Shown here: positions 34,285 to 41,850 of the stretch, in pieces
How positions within the stretch are numbered: position 1 is the first letter of the stretch
Layout: every line of letters starts with the position of its first letter
Source of the DNA: Prevotella sp.
Lineage (GTDB): Bacteria > Bacteroidota > Bacteroidia > Bacteroidales > Bacteroidaceae
Assembly: GCA_024680755.1 (NCBI GenBank)
Contig: JAILBT010000022.1
Location: 1 to 41,853 of the forward strand
Reading direction: 5' to 3'
Length of the DNA stretch: 41,853 bases
Translations under genes and position numbers: made by a program
Notes under the pieces: generated by a model
The model's input: only the letters and a program-made list of their open reading frames with translations
Told to the model about the DNA's origin: nothing
Databases searched by the model: none

Positions 34285-35163
34285 TTAGTTGTCGATGAAT
34301 CGTCTTGTCAGGTTGCCATAGTGGTCGATGCGCCTGTCGCGCAGGAAGGGCCACCATCGCCTCACCTGCTCGCAGCGTCTCAGGTCTATCTCTACCACGA
34401 CCTGTTGCTCGTCGGTGGACGAGGCCTCGCAGAGCATCTCCCCCTGCGGTCCGGCCACGAAGCTGCTGCCCCAGAACTGTATTCCTCCTGTCTGCCCTGA
34501 CGGGTCCGGCTCGTGTCCCACGCGGTTTACAGCCACCACGGGCAGGCCGTTGGCCACGGCATGACCGCGCTGCACCGTCTGCCAGGCCGACCTCTGCCGT
34601 TGCTGCTCCTGCGGGGTGTCGCTGCTCTCATATCCAATGGCGGTGGGATAGATGAGAAGCTCAGCACCGGCGAGTGCCATCAGGCGTGCGGCCTCTGGAT
34701 ACCACTGGTCCCAACACACCATCACGCCCAAGCGCCCCACGCTGGTCTGTATGGGCCGGAAGCCCAGGTCGCCCGGTGTGAAATAGAACTTCTCGTAGTA
34801 TGCAGGGTCGTCGGGTATGTGCATCTTGCGGTAGCGGCCAGCTATGGACCCGTCTTTTTCAATGACTACGGCCGTGTTATGATACAGGCCTGCGGAGCGC
34901 CGCTCAAAGAGCGACGTGACAAGTACCACGCCGCACTGCCGGGCCACATCACCGAACAGCTGTGTGCTCGGCCCAGGTATCGACTCGGCCAGGTCGAACA
35001 TGTTCACGTCTTCAGTCTGACAGAAATACAGGCTGTTGTGCAACTCTTGAAGCACAACCAGCTCGGCCCCTTGCTGCGCCAGATGGCGTATGCCGTCTGT
35101 CAGTCGCCGCACGTTCATGGCAGCATCGGCTGTGTTGTGTTGTTGTATAATACCTATTTTCAT
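34285..35163 (-). CDS. aguB: N-carbamoylputrescine amidohydrolase
   Basis: Nitrilase-superfamily enzyme hydrolysing N-carbamoylputrescine to putrescine, CO2 and ammonia in the agmatine route to polyamines. 292 residues. The catalytic triad is visible: Glu in VVLQELHN near residue 40, Lys in YRKMHIPDDPAYYEKFYFTPGD near 117, and Cys in VMVCWDQWYPEAAR near 154. The HIPDDP and WYPEAAR forms are typical of this subfamily. The frame extends to 35289, but the promoter lies in that extension and the conserved start MKIGIIQQ fixes ATG 35163. The agmatine deiminase gene (aguA), often a neighbour, is not in the window. Confidence 0.93.
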   Translation of the reverse strand: MKIGIIQQHNTADAAMNVRRLTDGIRHLAQQGAELVVLQELHNSLYFCQTEDVNMFDLAESIPGPSTQLFGDVARQCGVVLVTSLFERRSAGLYHNTAVVIEKDGSIAGRYRKMHIPDDPAYYEKFYFTPGDLGFRPIQTSVGRLGVMVCWDQWYPEAARLMALAGAELLIYPTAIGYESSDTPQEQQRQRSAWQTVQRGHAVANGLPVVAVNRVGHEPDPSGQTGGIQFWGSSFVAGPQGEMLCEASSTDEQQVVVEIDLRRCEQVRRWWPFLRDRRIDHYGNLTRRFIDN

Positions 35164-35169
35164 CGGGTG

Positions 35170-35201
35170 CAAAAATAGACATATTATGCGAACTGACCAA
35201 A
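35170..35201 (-). promoter_or_regulatory. Bacteroidetes-type promoter for aguB, nearly leaderless
   Basis: On the minus strand TTTG (35201-35198), a 20-nt spacer and TATTTTTG (35177-35170). Only 6 nt lie between the -7 element and ATG 35163, so transcription should begin at or next to the start codon. Confidence 0.75.
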
Positions 35202-35234
35202 AAAGCAAACCTAATTTTGTCGATATTTGCGAAT

Positions 35235-35260
35235 AACATCTTTTTTGTCGCAAAAATGTT
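35235..35260. repeat. Imperfect inverted repeat in a divergent promoter region
   Basis: AACAT-C-TTTTTTG and CAAAAATGTT around a 3-nt centre, lying between the aguB and 35394 promoters. It could be an operator for one of them; no regulator is identified. Confidence 0.4.
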
Positions 35261-35306
35261 GCTTTTCTTGTATTGCCTACGATTAGCATTATTTAAGCCG
35301 CGCTTT

Positions 35307-35337
35307 TTTGTCAATTCAGTCGAAAGATGTAACTTTG
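35307..35337 (+). promoter_or_regulatory. Bacteroidetes-type promoter for the coiled-coil gene
   Basis: TTTG (35307-35310), a 19-nt spacer and TAACTTTG (35330-35337), a full consensus match 56 nt before ATG 35394. ilvC may be read from it as well. Confidence 0.82.
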
Positions 35338-35393
35338 CACGCGATTTTCAACTACTGTTACACATTATTATATATTTATAGACAACGACAGAC

Positions 35394-36293
35394 ATGAAAA
35401 AACGCGGATGGATAGTGACCCTCTCGCTCGTCACACTGCTGATGGCCGTTCTTGTGGCCACGCTGCTGTGGAATGTGCACCAGAAGCAGCAGCAGATAGA
35501 GGATATGCATGAACTGGCGGCCTTAGACAAGCAGGAGATGGAGAACGAATATGAGCGTTTCACCCTGCAATACAGCGAGATGATGACGCAGATAAACAAC
35601 GACTCCATAGTGGAGCAGCTGACGCGCGAACAGCTGCGTACGCAGCAGCTGCTGGAGGAGCTGAAGCAGGTGCGCGCCACCGACGCTCGCGAGATAGCCA
35701 GGCTGAAAAAAGAGTTAGCCACGGTGCGTGCCGTGCTACGTTCGTACATACTTCAGATCGACTCGCTGAACCAGATCAACGAGGCACTCACCGCCGAAAA
35801 CACACAGATACGCAGCGAGCTGGCCGAGGCCGGCCGCCAAAATCAGGCCCTGAGCCACGAGCGGGCTTCGCTGTCGGAGAAGGTGGCCATAGCTGCACAG
35901 TTGGATGCCACCGGCATAGCAATGAAGATGATGGACCACCACGACCGCACCATAAAGAAGAAACGCAAGATGGACGACACGCGCAAGCTGCAGGTCAGCT
36001 TCACCGTGGCAAAGAACGTGACTGCCGAGGCCGGCGAGCTCACCTTCTATGTGCAGGTGAAAAAACCCAACGGACAGGTGGTAGGCGGCAGCGGCACCTT
36101 CGACTATGAGAACACGACGCTGAAATACACGGCTAAGCGCAGCATGGAGTACAACGGCGAGGCAATGCCAGTGAGCGTGTTCTGGAGCGGCGAAGAGGTG
36201 TTTGAACCCGGCAACTATCTGGTCAGCATCTTCCAGGGAGGCAACATGATAGGGTCGCGCTCGCTCTCACCCGAAGATATGGGCATAAGGTAG
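35394..36293 (+). CDS. Membrane-anchored coiled-coil protein, unknown function
   Basis: 299 residues. A single N-terminal helix (residues 8-27, VTLSLVTLLMAVLVATLLWN) acts as membrane anchor. A coiled coil of about 130 residues follows (roughly 30-165, rich in Glu, Gln, Leu and Arg, including REQLRTQQLLEELKQVR), then a compact C-terminal domain of about 100 residues (KLQVSFTVAKNVTAEAGELT to the end) that looks beta-rich. I believe similar proteins are common in Bacteroidetes, but I know no function. The coiled coil would place the end domain away from the membrane in the periplasm. Own promoter; ilvC follows by 53 bp. Confidence 0.8.
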   Translation: MKKRGWIVTLSLVTLLMAVLVATLLWNVHQKQQQIEDMHELAALDKQEMENEYERFTLQYSEMMTQINNDSIVEQLTREQLRTQQLLEELKQVRATDAREIARLKKELATVRAVLRSYILQIDSLNQINEALTAENTQIRSELAEAGRQNQALSHERASLSEKVAIAAQLDATGIAMKMMDHHDRTIKKKRKMDDTRKLQVSFTVAKNVTAEAGELTFYVQVKKPNGQVVGGSGTFDYENTTLKYTAKRSMEYNGEAMPVSVFWSGEEVFEPGNYLVSIFQGGNMIGSRSLSPEDMGIR

Positions 36294-36346
36294 GACAGAA
36301 AGGCGAGAAACACATACTAAACACACAAATAAACAGAAAAGCTACT

Positions 36347-37396
36347 ATGGCAGAAATGAATTTTGGCGGTGTGATGGAAACCGTCGTGACAAGTAAGGAA
36401 TTCTCGTTGGAGAAGGCACACCAGGTGCTCAAAGACGAGGTGATAGCCGTCATTGGCTATGGTATTCAGGGTCCGGGCCAGGCGTGCAACCTGCGCGACA
36501 ATGGCTTCAACGTCATCGTGGGGCAGCGTCCGGGCAAGACCTACGACAAGGCTGTGGCCGACGGCTGGGTGCCCGGCAAGACGCTCTTCGGCATTGAGGA
36601 AGCTGCACAGCGCGGCACCATAGTCTGCATGCTGCTCAGCGACGCCGGACAGATACAGGTGTGGCCCACCATCAAGCAGTATCTCACGCCGGGCAAGACG
36701 CTCTACTACAGCCACGGCTTTGCCATCAACTGGCAGGACCGCACCGGCGTGGTGCCACCGAAAGATGTTGACGTCATCATGGTGGCCCCCAAGGGCAGCG
36801 GCACCAGCCTGCGCACCATGTTCTGCGAGGGTCGCGGACTGAACTGCTCATACGCCGTCTATCAGGACGCTTCGGGACGGGCCGAGGAGAAGACCATAGC
36901 CTTCGGCATTGGCATTGGTGCCGGCTACCTGTTTAAGACCACCTTCCAGCGTGAGGCCACCAGCGACCTGACCGGCGAGCGTGGTTCGCTGATGGGTGCC
37001 ATACAGGGCCTGCTGCTGGCGCAGTATGAGGTGCTGCGCGAACACGGCCACTCGCCATCGGAGGCTTTCAACGAGACCGTCGAGGAGCTGACACAGAGCC
37101 TTGGTCCGCTCTTCGGCGAGAAGGGCATGGACTGGATGTATGCCAACTGTTCGACCACCGCACAGCGCGGCGCGCTCGATTGGGCTCCGCGCTTCCACGA
37201 TGCCATCAAGCCCGTCATGGAATGGCTCTACTATTCGGTCTTGACCGGCCATGAGGCGCAGATAAGTATCGACAGCAACTCAAAACCCGACTATCGCGCC
37301 GGCTTGGAGAAGGAGCTCGAAGCCATGCGCAACCAGGAGATGTGGCAGGCTGGTGCCACCGTCCGCCAGCTGCGCCCGGAGAACAGCATCGACTGA
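36347..37396 (+). CDS. ilvC: Ketol-acid reductoisomerase
   Basis: Second step of valine and isoleucine synthesis: Mg2+-dependent isomerisation and NADPH reduction of acetolactate. 349 residues, class I. The Rossmann motif VIAVIGYGIQGPGQACNLRDNG starts near residue 33 (glycines 37, 39 and 42), followed by the phosphate-binding region VGQRPGKTYDKA. Active-site regions: YYSHGFAINW near 124, the metal-binding SDLTGERGSLMGAIQG near 206, and EAFNETVEELTQSLGPLF near 240. The rest of the ilv operon (ilvD, ilvB, ilvN) is not adjacent. A strong terminator follows. Confidence 0.97.
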   Translation: MAEMNFGGVMETVVTSKEFSLEKAHQVLKDEVIAVIGYGIQGPGQACNLRDNGFNVIVGQRPGKTYDKAVADGWVPGKTLFGIEEAAQRGTIVCMLLSDAGQIQVWPTIKQYLTPGKTLYYSHGFAINWQDRTGVVPPKDVDVIMVAPKGSGTSLRTMFCEGRGLNCSYAVYQDASGRAEEKTIAFGIGIGAGYLFKTTFQREATSDLTGERGSLMGAIQGLLLAQYEVLREHGHSPSEAFNETVEELTQSLGPLFGEKGMDWMYANCSTTAQRGALDWAPRFHDAIKPVMEWLYYSVLTGHEAQISIDSNSKPDYRAGLEKELEAMRNQEMWQAGATVRQLRPENSID

Positions 37397-37475
37397 TGCC
37401 GGCTGCCGGAAAGCATATTTCACCCGACAACCAGATAACCTTACACCCCAAGCTGAGGTCTATCTCAATATATAC

Positions 37476-37525
37476 ACGGCAAAACGCCCGCGAGACAGAA
37501 GTTCTGCTCGCGGGCGTTTTACCGT
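37476..37525. terminator. Bidirectional terminator between ilvC and the glycosyltransferase gene
   Basis: A 19-bp stem with one mismatch (37476-37494 with 37507-37525) and a 12-nt loop that can pair further. The GC-rich core CGCCCGCGAG / CTCGCGGGCG is flanked by AAAA and TTTT on the two sides, giving a T-tract on each strand for the convergent genes. Confidence 0.88.
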
Positions 37526-37543
37526 GTCGTAGGCGGTGATGTG

Positions 37544-38641
37544 TCAGATAGCCAGGTGGTGCTGCAAGGCTCGACGCATGGCCGAGGTGAGCCGGTTGTC
37601 GGTCGGGGCGCATGGCATGAAGCCCTCTTCCAACAGCATGGTCTCGGCCAGCAGCGGCAACAGAGCTGCCATGCAGCCGGCCAGCCGCTGCCGGCGCAGG
37701 TCGGCCATGAGCTTATCTTCGTTCAGTTGCGGTTGGCGCAACAGGCAGACCATGTCGGCCAGCAGGCCAAAGCTCAGTCGGCCGAGGGCGGTGGCGCGGC
37801 GTATGTCGAGCAGCAGGGCCGTGATGTCGGTTGCCCGTAGGTACTGTGGCTCAGCGTCTTGCGGCTCGACCGGCCGCACATCTTTCGTCTCCGGCTTCTT
37901 CGGCTGTGGCAGGTAGATTGGTATGCGCCGCGCATCGACCGGAACCGACTGCAGCTGCAACAGGTCCAGACCGCGCGAAAAGATGTCGGCCAGACCAGAG
38001 TGGAAGGCATAGATATACAGATGGCGCCAGTCCTCGCTGCTCAGGGCGTTGCCGAGCTCGTTCTGCTGCTGCGCCGGCATGTCAACCCAGCGCCTGTCGC
38101 CGCTCACGCCGGCTTTCAGTATGCATGGCAGCAAGTGCCATGCCTCGGCAGAGAGCAAGGCGGCAGGATGACTGTCCATTACCTTACGGTAGGTGGCAGC
38201 CATGCGTCGCGCCATGTCGCGGGCAGTCAACTCTTGCGTGATGGCGGCGTCGGCGATATGCTCTATGCGCGAAGTCCACCCCAGCTGACGCAGCACCTGC
38301 AGCTCCCACTGGCCGGACGCTATCATGCAGTAGCAGCCGGCGCAGAGACGTCGCTGCCACAGCAGCATCTTTGGCCACTTGTCGTCCAGCCGGTGGTGAG
38401 CAGTGGCCCAGGGTTGCAGCTGGTGGTGGGGTGTCAGCACGAGGCGAGCCCCACGACGCTGTAGCTGCATGGCCTGGCACGCGCGGCCGTGGTGCCAGCA
38501 GCCGTGCAGGTGCACTATGTCGGGCATATATCCACCGCCAGCTGCTGTCCGTACATCGTTGGTGGTGTCGTTCTGTTGCAGCAGTGCCACATGGCGTGCC
38601 ACCAGTATGTCCTTGCTATCGTATAGATGCAGTATGTTCAT
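37544..38641 (-). CDS. Glycosyltransferase-like protein (GT4-type N-terminus)
   Basis: 365 residues from ATG 38641; the frame is open to 38749 but that part overlaps aroC. The N-terminal half resembles the acceptor domain of GT-B/GT4 glycosyltransferases: MNILHLYDSKDILVARHVAL, then PDIVHLHGCWHHGRAC near residue 40, RGARLVLTPHHQLQPWA near 65, and MIASGQWELQVLRQLGW near 107. The C-terminal half lacks the nucleotide-sugar-binding signature of GT4 (the E-x7-E type motif with surrounding glycines) and looks helical, so activity is uncertain. It is the last gene of the HD-slyD-aroC unit, 14 bp after aroC. Confidence 0.65.
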   Translation of the reverse strand: MNILHLYDSKDILVARHVALLQQNDTTNDVRTAAGGGYMPDIVHLHGCWHHGRACQAMQLQRRGARLVLTPHHQLQPWATAHHRLDDKWPKMLLWQRRLCAGCYCMIASGQWELQVLRQLGWTSRIEHIADAAITQELTARDMARRMAATYRKVMDSHPAALLSAEAWHLLPCILKAGVSGDRRWVDMPAQQQNELGNALSSEDWRHLYIYAFHSGLADIFSRGLDLLQLQSVPVDARRIPIYLPQPKKPETKDVRPVEPQDAEPQYLRATDITALLLDIRRATALGRLSFGLLADMVCLLRQPQLNEDKLMADLRRQRLAGCMAALLPLLAETMLLEEGFMPCAPTDNRLTSAMRRALQHHLAI

Positions 38642-38655
38642 GTGTGGCTTGTGTG

Positions 38656-39735
38656 CTAAGCGCGGCACGTCCTGTTGAGCAGATAACTGTCCAGCAGGGT
38701 CATGGCCGCCATTGCCTCTACCACCGGCACGGCCCGCGGCACCACACAAGGGTCGTGGCGGCCCCGGGCACAGAGCATGACAGCCTGACCGTCGTGTGTC
38801 ATGGCGGGCTGCTGGCGCAGCAACGTGGCCACTGGCTTGAAAGCTATGCGCATGACGATGTCCATGCCGTTGCTGATGCCACCCTGTATGCCTCCGCTAT
38901 GGTTGGTCAGCGTGGCTGCGCCGTCGGAGGCCGGCACGCGCCACAGGTCGTTCATCTCGCTGCCGCGCAGGCGGGCCGAGCGGAAGCCTTCGCCCAGCTC
39001 AAAGCCCTTGGCAGCGTTGATGGAGAGCATGGCTGCGCCAAGGGCGGCGTTCAGCTTGTAGCCCTCGGGCTCGCCCAGCCCCACGGGACAGCCGCTGACC
39101 ACGCATGTCACCACGCCACCTATGGTGTCGCCCTCGGCCTTCACACGCTCTATCATCGACAGCATAGCCTTTGCTTTCTCCACATCAGGACAGCGCACGG
39201 CGTTCTGTTCGGCTGCCGACAGGTCGTATCGGGTATAGTCGGTGTCGATGGCTATTTCTCCAACCTGCGATGTGAAGGCGTGTATCTCCGTCTGTGTCAG
39301 CCGTTGCAGAGCCAGTTTGGCCAGCGCACCGGCCACCACACGGCTGATGGTTATCCGGGCCGATGAACGACCACCTCCGCGGTGGTCACGCAGCCCATAT
39401 TTCTGCTGGTAGGTGTAGTCGGCGTGGCTGGGGCGGAACAGCGAACGCATGTTGTCGTAGTCGGTCGAATGTTGGTCCTCGTTACGCACGACGAAGCCTA
39501 TGGATGTTCCCGTCGATTTGCCTTCAAAAATGCCACTCAGTAGCTCTACGCTATCTTTCTCCTGTCGGCCGGTGGTGATATGGCTCTGTCCGGGGCGACG
39601 TCTGTTCAGCTCTGCCTGTATGAACGCCGTGTCGATGTCAATGCCTGCCGGCATACCATCGACCACGCCGCCAATGGCAGGTCCGTGGCTCTCGCCGAAG
39701 GTGGTGAGGCGGAAGATATGTCCGAATGAGTTCAT
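38656..39735 (-). CDS. aroC: Chorismate synthase
   Basis: Last step of the shikimate pathway: EPSP to chorismate, requiring reduced FMN. 359 residues, the usual length. All signatures are clear: [19 protein letters not shown] near residue 14, [17 protein letters not shown] near 46, [20 protein letters not shown] near 106, and the later [11 protein letters not shown] and [13 protein letters not shown] segments. It is preceded by slyD (12 bp) and followed by the glycosyltransferase-like gene (14 bp). Confidence 0.98.
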   Translation of the reverse strand: MNSFGHIFRLTTFGESHGPAIGGVVDGMPAGIDIDTAFIQAELNRRRPGQSHITTGRQEKDSVELLSGIFEGKSTGTSIGFVVRNEDQHSTDYDNMRSLFRPSHADYTYQQKYGLRDHRGGGRSSARITISRVVAGALAKLALQRLTQTEIHAFTSQVGEIAIDTDYTRYDLSAAEQNAVRCPDVEKAKAMLSMIERVKAEGDTIGGVVTCVVSGCPVGLGEPEGYKLNAALGAAMLSINAAKGFELGEGFRSARLRGSEMNDLWRVPASDGAATLTNHSGGIQGGISNGMDIVMRIAFKPVATLLRQQPAMTHDGQAVMLCARGRHDPCVVPRAVPVVEAMAAMTLLDSYLLNRTCRA

Positions 39736-39747
39736 CTCTGCCGGTCG

Positions 39748-40446
39748 TTATTGATGGCCGTCACCATCGTGGTGGTGACAGCAGTGGTGTCCATTGCCCT
39801 CGTGGTGGCAGCAGTGGCCTGCCTCGCCCTCGTGGTGGCAGCAGTGGTGCTCGGACCCTCCGTCTTCGTGGTGGCAGCAGTGGTGCGAGGTCGCCCCGTC
39901 TTCGTGGTGGCAGCAGTGGCCGCAGCCGCCGTTGTCCTCATTGTCATCGGTGCTCATCAGCTGCTTTATCAGCTGGTCTATCTCGCCCTGCGTGGCAGGA
40001 CGATTTTCCACGATGTCGCCCTCGAACGTGAGTACGCGTCCGGCCAACGGGTGGTTGGTGTCTATCGTGACGTTAGTGGCATCCACCTTTGTCACCTGGG
40101 CATGGAACTCCTGTCCCTGTGGATTCTGCACGGCTATCACGGCTCCCTCGAAGACATTCTCCCTGTCGAAGTGCCCCTTCACGTTGAATGCCTCCCGCGG
40201 CAGTATGTGTACGCCTTCGGGGTCGTAGTCGCCGAACGCCTCTGCGGGCGGCAGGCTGAAGCTGAACTTGTCGCCAGCAGCCAGCACGCTCACGCGGTCT
40301 TCAAAGCCGTCGAGCGCCATTTGGAAGCCTGTGATGAAGACGTAAGGCCGCTCGGGGGCCGTCTGTTCTATCGTCTCGCGCCTACCGTCTTTCTGTGCGT
40401 AGAGCCGATAGTTGGCTGCTATAAGCAGGTGTTGTTTGTTGTCCAT
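39748..40446 (-). CDS. slyD: FKBP-type prolyl isomerase, SlyD family, with Cys/His-rich tail
   Basis: Peptidyl-prolyl isomerase and chaperone; SlyD proteins use a metal-binding tail to handle nickel and other ions. 232 residues. The FKBP part with inserted flap runs from residue 1 to about 165 (PYVFITGFQMALDGFEDRVSVL, PPAEAFGDYDPEGVHILPRE, NHPLAGRVLTFEGDI). The tail from about 172 contains five copies of a CCHH unit (HCCHHE, HCCHHE, HCCHHE, HCCHHE, HCCHHH) separated by short Gly/Asp/Glu linkers. The tail is much richer in Cys than the E. coli one and could hold several metal ions. Located between the HD gene (49 bp upstream) and aroC. Confidence 0.92.
   Translation of the reverse strand: MDNKQHLLIAANYRLYAQKDGRRETIEQTAPERPYVFITGFQMALDGFEDRVSVLAAGDKFSFSLPPAEAFGDYDPEGVHILPREAFNVKGHFDRENVFEGAVIAVQNPQGQEFHAQVTKVDATNVTIDTNHPLAGRVLTFEGDIVENRPATQGEIDQLIKQLMSTDDNEDNGGCGHCCHHEDGATSHHCCHHEDGGSEHHCCHHEGEAGHCCHHEGNGHHCCHHHDGDGHQ
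39768..39919. repeat. Short direct repeats encoding the SlyD tail
   Basis: CGTGGTGGCAGCAGTGG occurs exactly at 39801, 39831, 39867 and 39903, and with a 3-nt insertion at 39768 (offsets 33, 30, 36 and 36, all multiples of three). Each encodes HCCHH on the minus strand, so copy number could vary without breaking the frame. Confidence 0.9.
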
Positions 40447-40495
40447 TATATATATTAATGTGTATGTGTTTTCGTTGTGTTATCGCTACTGCCGT

Positions 40496-41749
40496 TCATC
40501 TGTAGTAGCACAGGTAGTGCTTTCGTGGCTCCTGTACCAGCCGCTGCTGCGAAAGCAGTGGCGACAGCTCGGCTATGTCGCGCAGCGAGCCGTCCTGCTG
40601 CAGTATGTCAATGTGGTCGTCGTTGGCGTTGTAGGCATCCTTACCCACCGTCACCTCTGACATGAAATAGTGTAGCAGCTCGCTGTCCATGTCCAGACGT
40701 TTGGCAAGCGTGGCTCTCAGCTCGTCGATGCGTCCGGGTGGCATAGGCTGTTGCTCGTCATAGACCTCTACTTTCATAAGCCTGCGGTTGAGCAGCGCTG
40801 TGGATAGCATGGCCAGCACGCGGTCGGGGTGGTGTTGCCACACCTTCATGGCGCTCCACACATCGCTGTCGTCCAGTTGCGCATAGCAGCGCATGGCCTC
40901 GGGATCGCCGCAGAAGCGCTGGCGCGACACGTCCTGCCGCAGGAAGTAGTCGAGCTGTGGCGTGGCGAACACGTCGTGCCCGGCCATGCGCAGCTCCTTG
41001 GCGCGCAGAAGCATGTTCACCAGCAACCGCTCGGCGGCTACCGCCGTCTTGTGCAGATAGACCTGCCAGTACATCAGTCGTCGGGAGGTGATGAAGTTCT
41101 CTATGGAGTAGATGCCCTTGTGTTCGACCACTAATCGGTCGTCGGCCACGTTCAGCATCTTGATAATGCGCGCTGAACCGATGGCCCCCTCCGTTACGCC
41201 GGTGAAGAAAGAGTCGCGGCAGAGGTAGTCCAGGCGGTCCATGTCGAGTTGCGACGAAATGAGCTGGTGGAGGAAACGCTTTGCGTAGCTCCTGCCTTGG
41301 CAGCCGGGCTGGTCGGGACGGTCGCGGAAGATGTGTATGGCCAGGGTAAGCTGTCCGCCCAGATCACGGTTCATCTGCTCCATCATCATAAGCGAGATAT
41401 CCTCGTGGTCAATACCATTGATGAGCGTGTGTTCAAGCACATGGCTGAAAGGGCCGTGGCCTATGTCGTGCATCAGCATGGCGGACTGCACGGCCTCTGC
41501 CTCGCTGTCGAAGATGAAGACACCCTTGCGCTGCAGGGTCAGTATGGCCTCTGATGTCAGGTGGAAAGCGCCCAGCGAGTGCTGAAAGCGCGTGTGGCGA
41601 GCACCGGGATAGACCATATTGGCCAGTCCCAGCTGGCCAATACGCCCAAGGCGCTGCATCAGCGGGTGTTTCACGATGTTAAGCAGCAGGCCACCGGGAA
41701 TGGTGATAAACCCGAAAACGGGGTCATTGATTATCTTTGAACTTTTCAT
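40496..41749 (-). CDS. HD-domain phosphohydrolase (dNTPase/SAMHD1-like)
   Basis: 417 residues from ATG 41749; the frame extends to 41794, but the -7 promoter element lies in that extension. HD-superfamily metal motif: His in GARHTRFQHSLGAFHL near residue 51, the HD pair in MLMHDIGHGPFSHVLEH near 93, and the distal Asp in LDMDRLDYLCRDSFFTG near 165. This arrangement is that of deoxynucleoside triphosphate triphosphohydrolases and the related YdhJ/SAMHD1-like group; the natural substrate is not determinable. It heads a unit with slyD, aroC and a glycosyltransferase-like gene and is read from the repeat-borne promoter. Confidence 0.87.
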   Translation of the reverse strand: MKSSKIINDPVFGFITIPGGLLLNIVKHPLMQRLGRIGQLGLANMVYPGARHTRFQHSLGAFHLTSEAILTLQRKGVFIFDSEAEAVQSAMLMHDIGHGPFSHVLEHTLINGIDHEDISLMMMEQMNRDLGGQLTLAIHIFRDRPDQPGCQGRSYAKRFLHQLISSQLDMDRLDYLCRDSFFTGVTEGAIGSARIIKMLNVADDRLVVEHKGIYSIENFITSRRLMYWQVYLHKTAVAAERLLVNMLLRAKELRMAGHDVFATPQLDYFLRQDVSRQRFCGDPEAMRCYAQLDDSDVWSAMKVWQHHPDRVLAMLSTALLNRRLMKVEVYDEQQPMPPGRIDELRATLAKRLDMDSELLHYFMSEVTVGKDAYNANDDHIDILQQDGSLRDIAELSPLLSQQRLVQEPRKHYLCYYR

Positions 41750-41763
41750 CTTTTCAATCGGCC

Positions 41764-41850
41764 GCAAAGTTACGAAAAGTCGAGAGAAGAACAAAACAAG
41801 CTCGCTTGTTTTTTCTTCCGAGACGGAGGATTCGCTTGCGCTTTGTACCT
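41764..41850 (-). repeat. Promoter-bearing dispersed repeat, copy B
   Basis: The inverted-orientation partner of 25698-25783, one base longer because AAG replaces GG ahead of the six-A run. The 33-bp identical block is 41818-41850. This copy also carries ACAAGC-GA-GCTTGT, a small palindrome that copy A lacks. The window ends three bases beyond it, so what lies upstream cannot be seen. Confidence 0.88.
41765..41795 (-). promoter_or_regulatory. Bacteroidetes-type promoter for the HD-domain gene
   Basis: On the minus strand TTTG (41795-41792), a 19-nt spacer and TAACTTTG (41772-41765), a full consensus match 15 nt before ATG 41749, giving a very short leader. It lies inside repeat copy B. Confidence 0.82.

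Noticed and set aside
39768..39919. CRISPR-like spacing of 17-bp repeats
   Set aside because: The repeats lie in frame within slyD, with spacers of multiples of three that encode linkers.
39751..40458. Plus-strand frame opposite slyD, hydrophobic (VVAAVVLG type)
   Set aside because: The apparent membrane-like sequence is the complement of the CCHH repeats of SlyD, which has a complete FKBP domain on the other strand.
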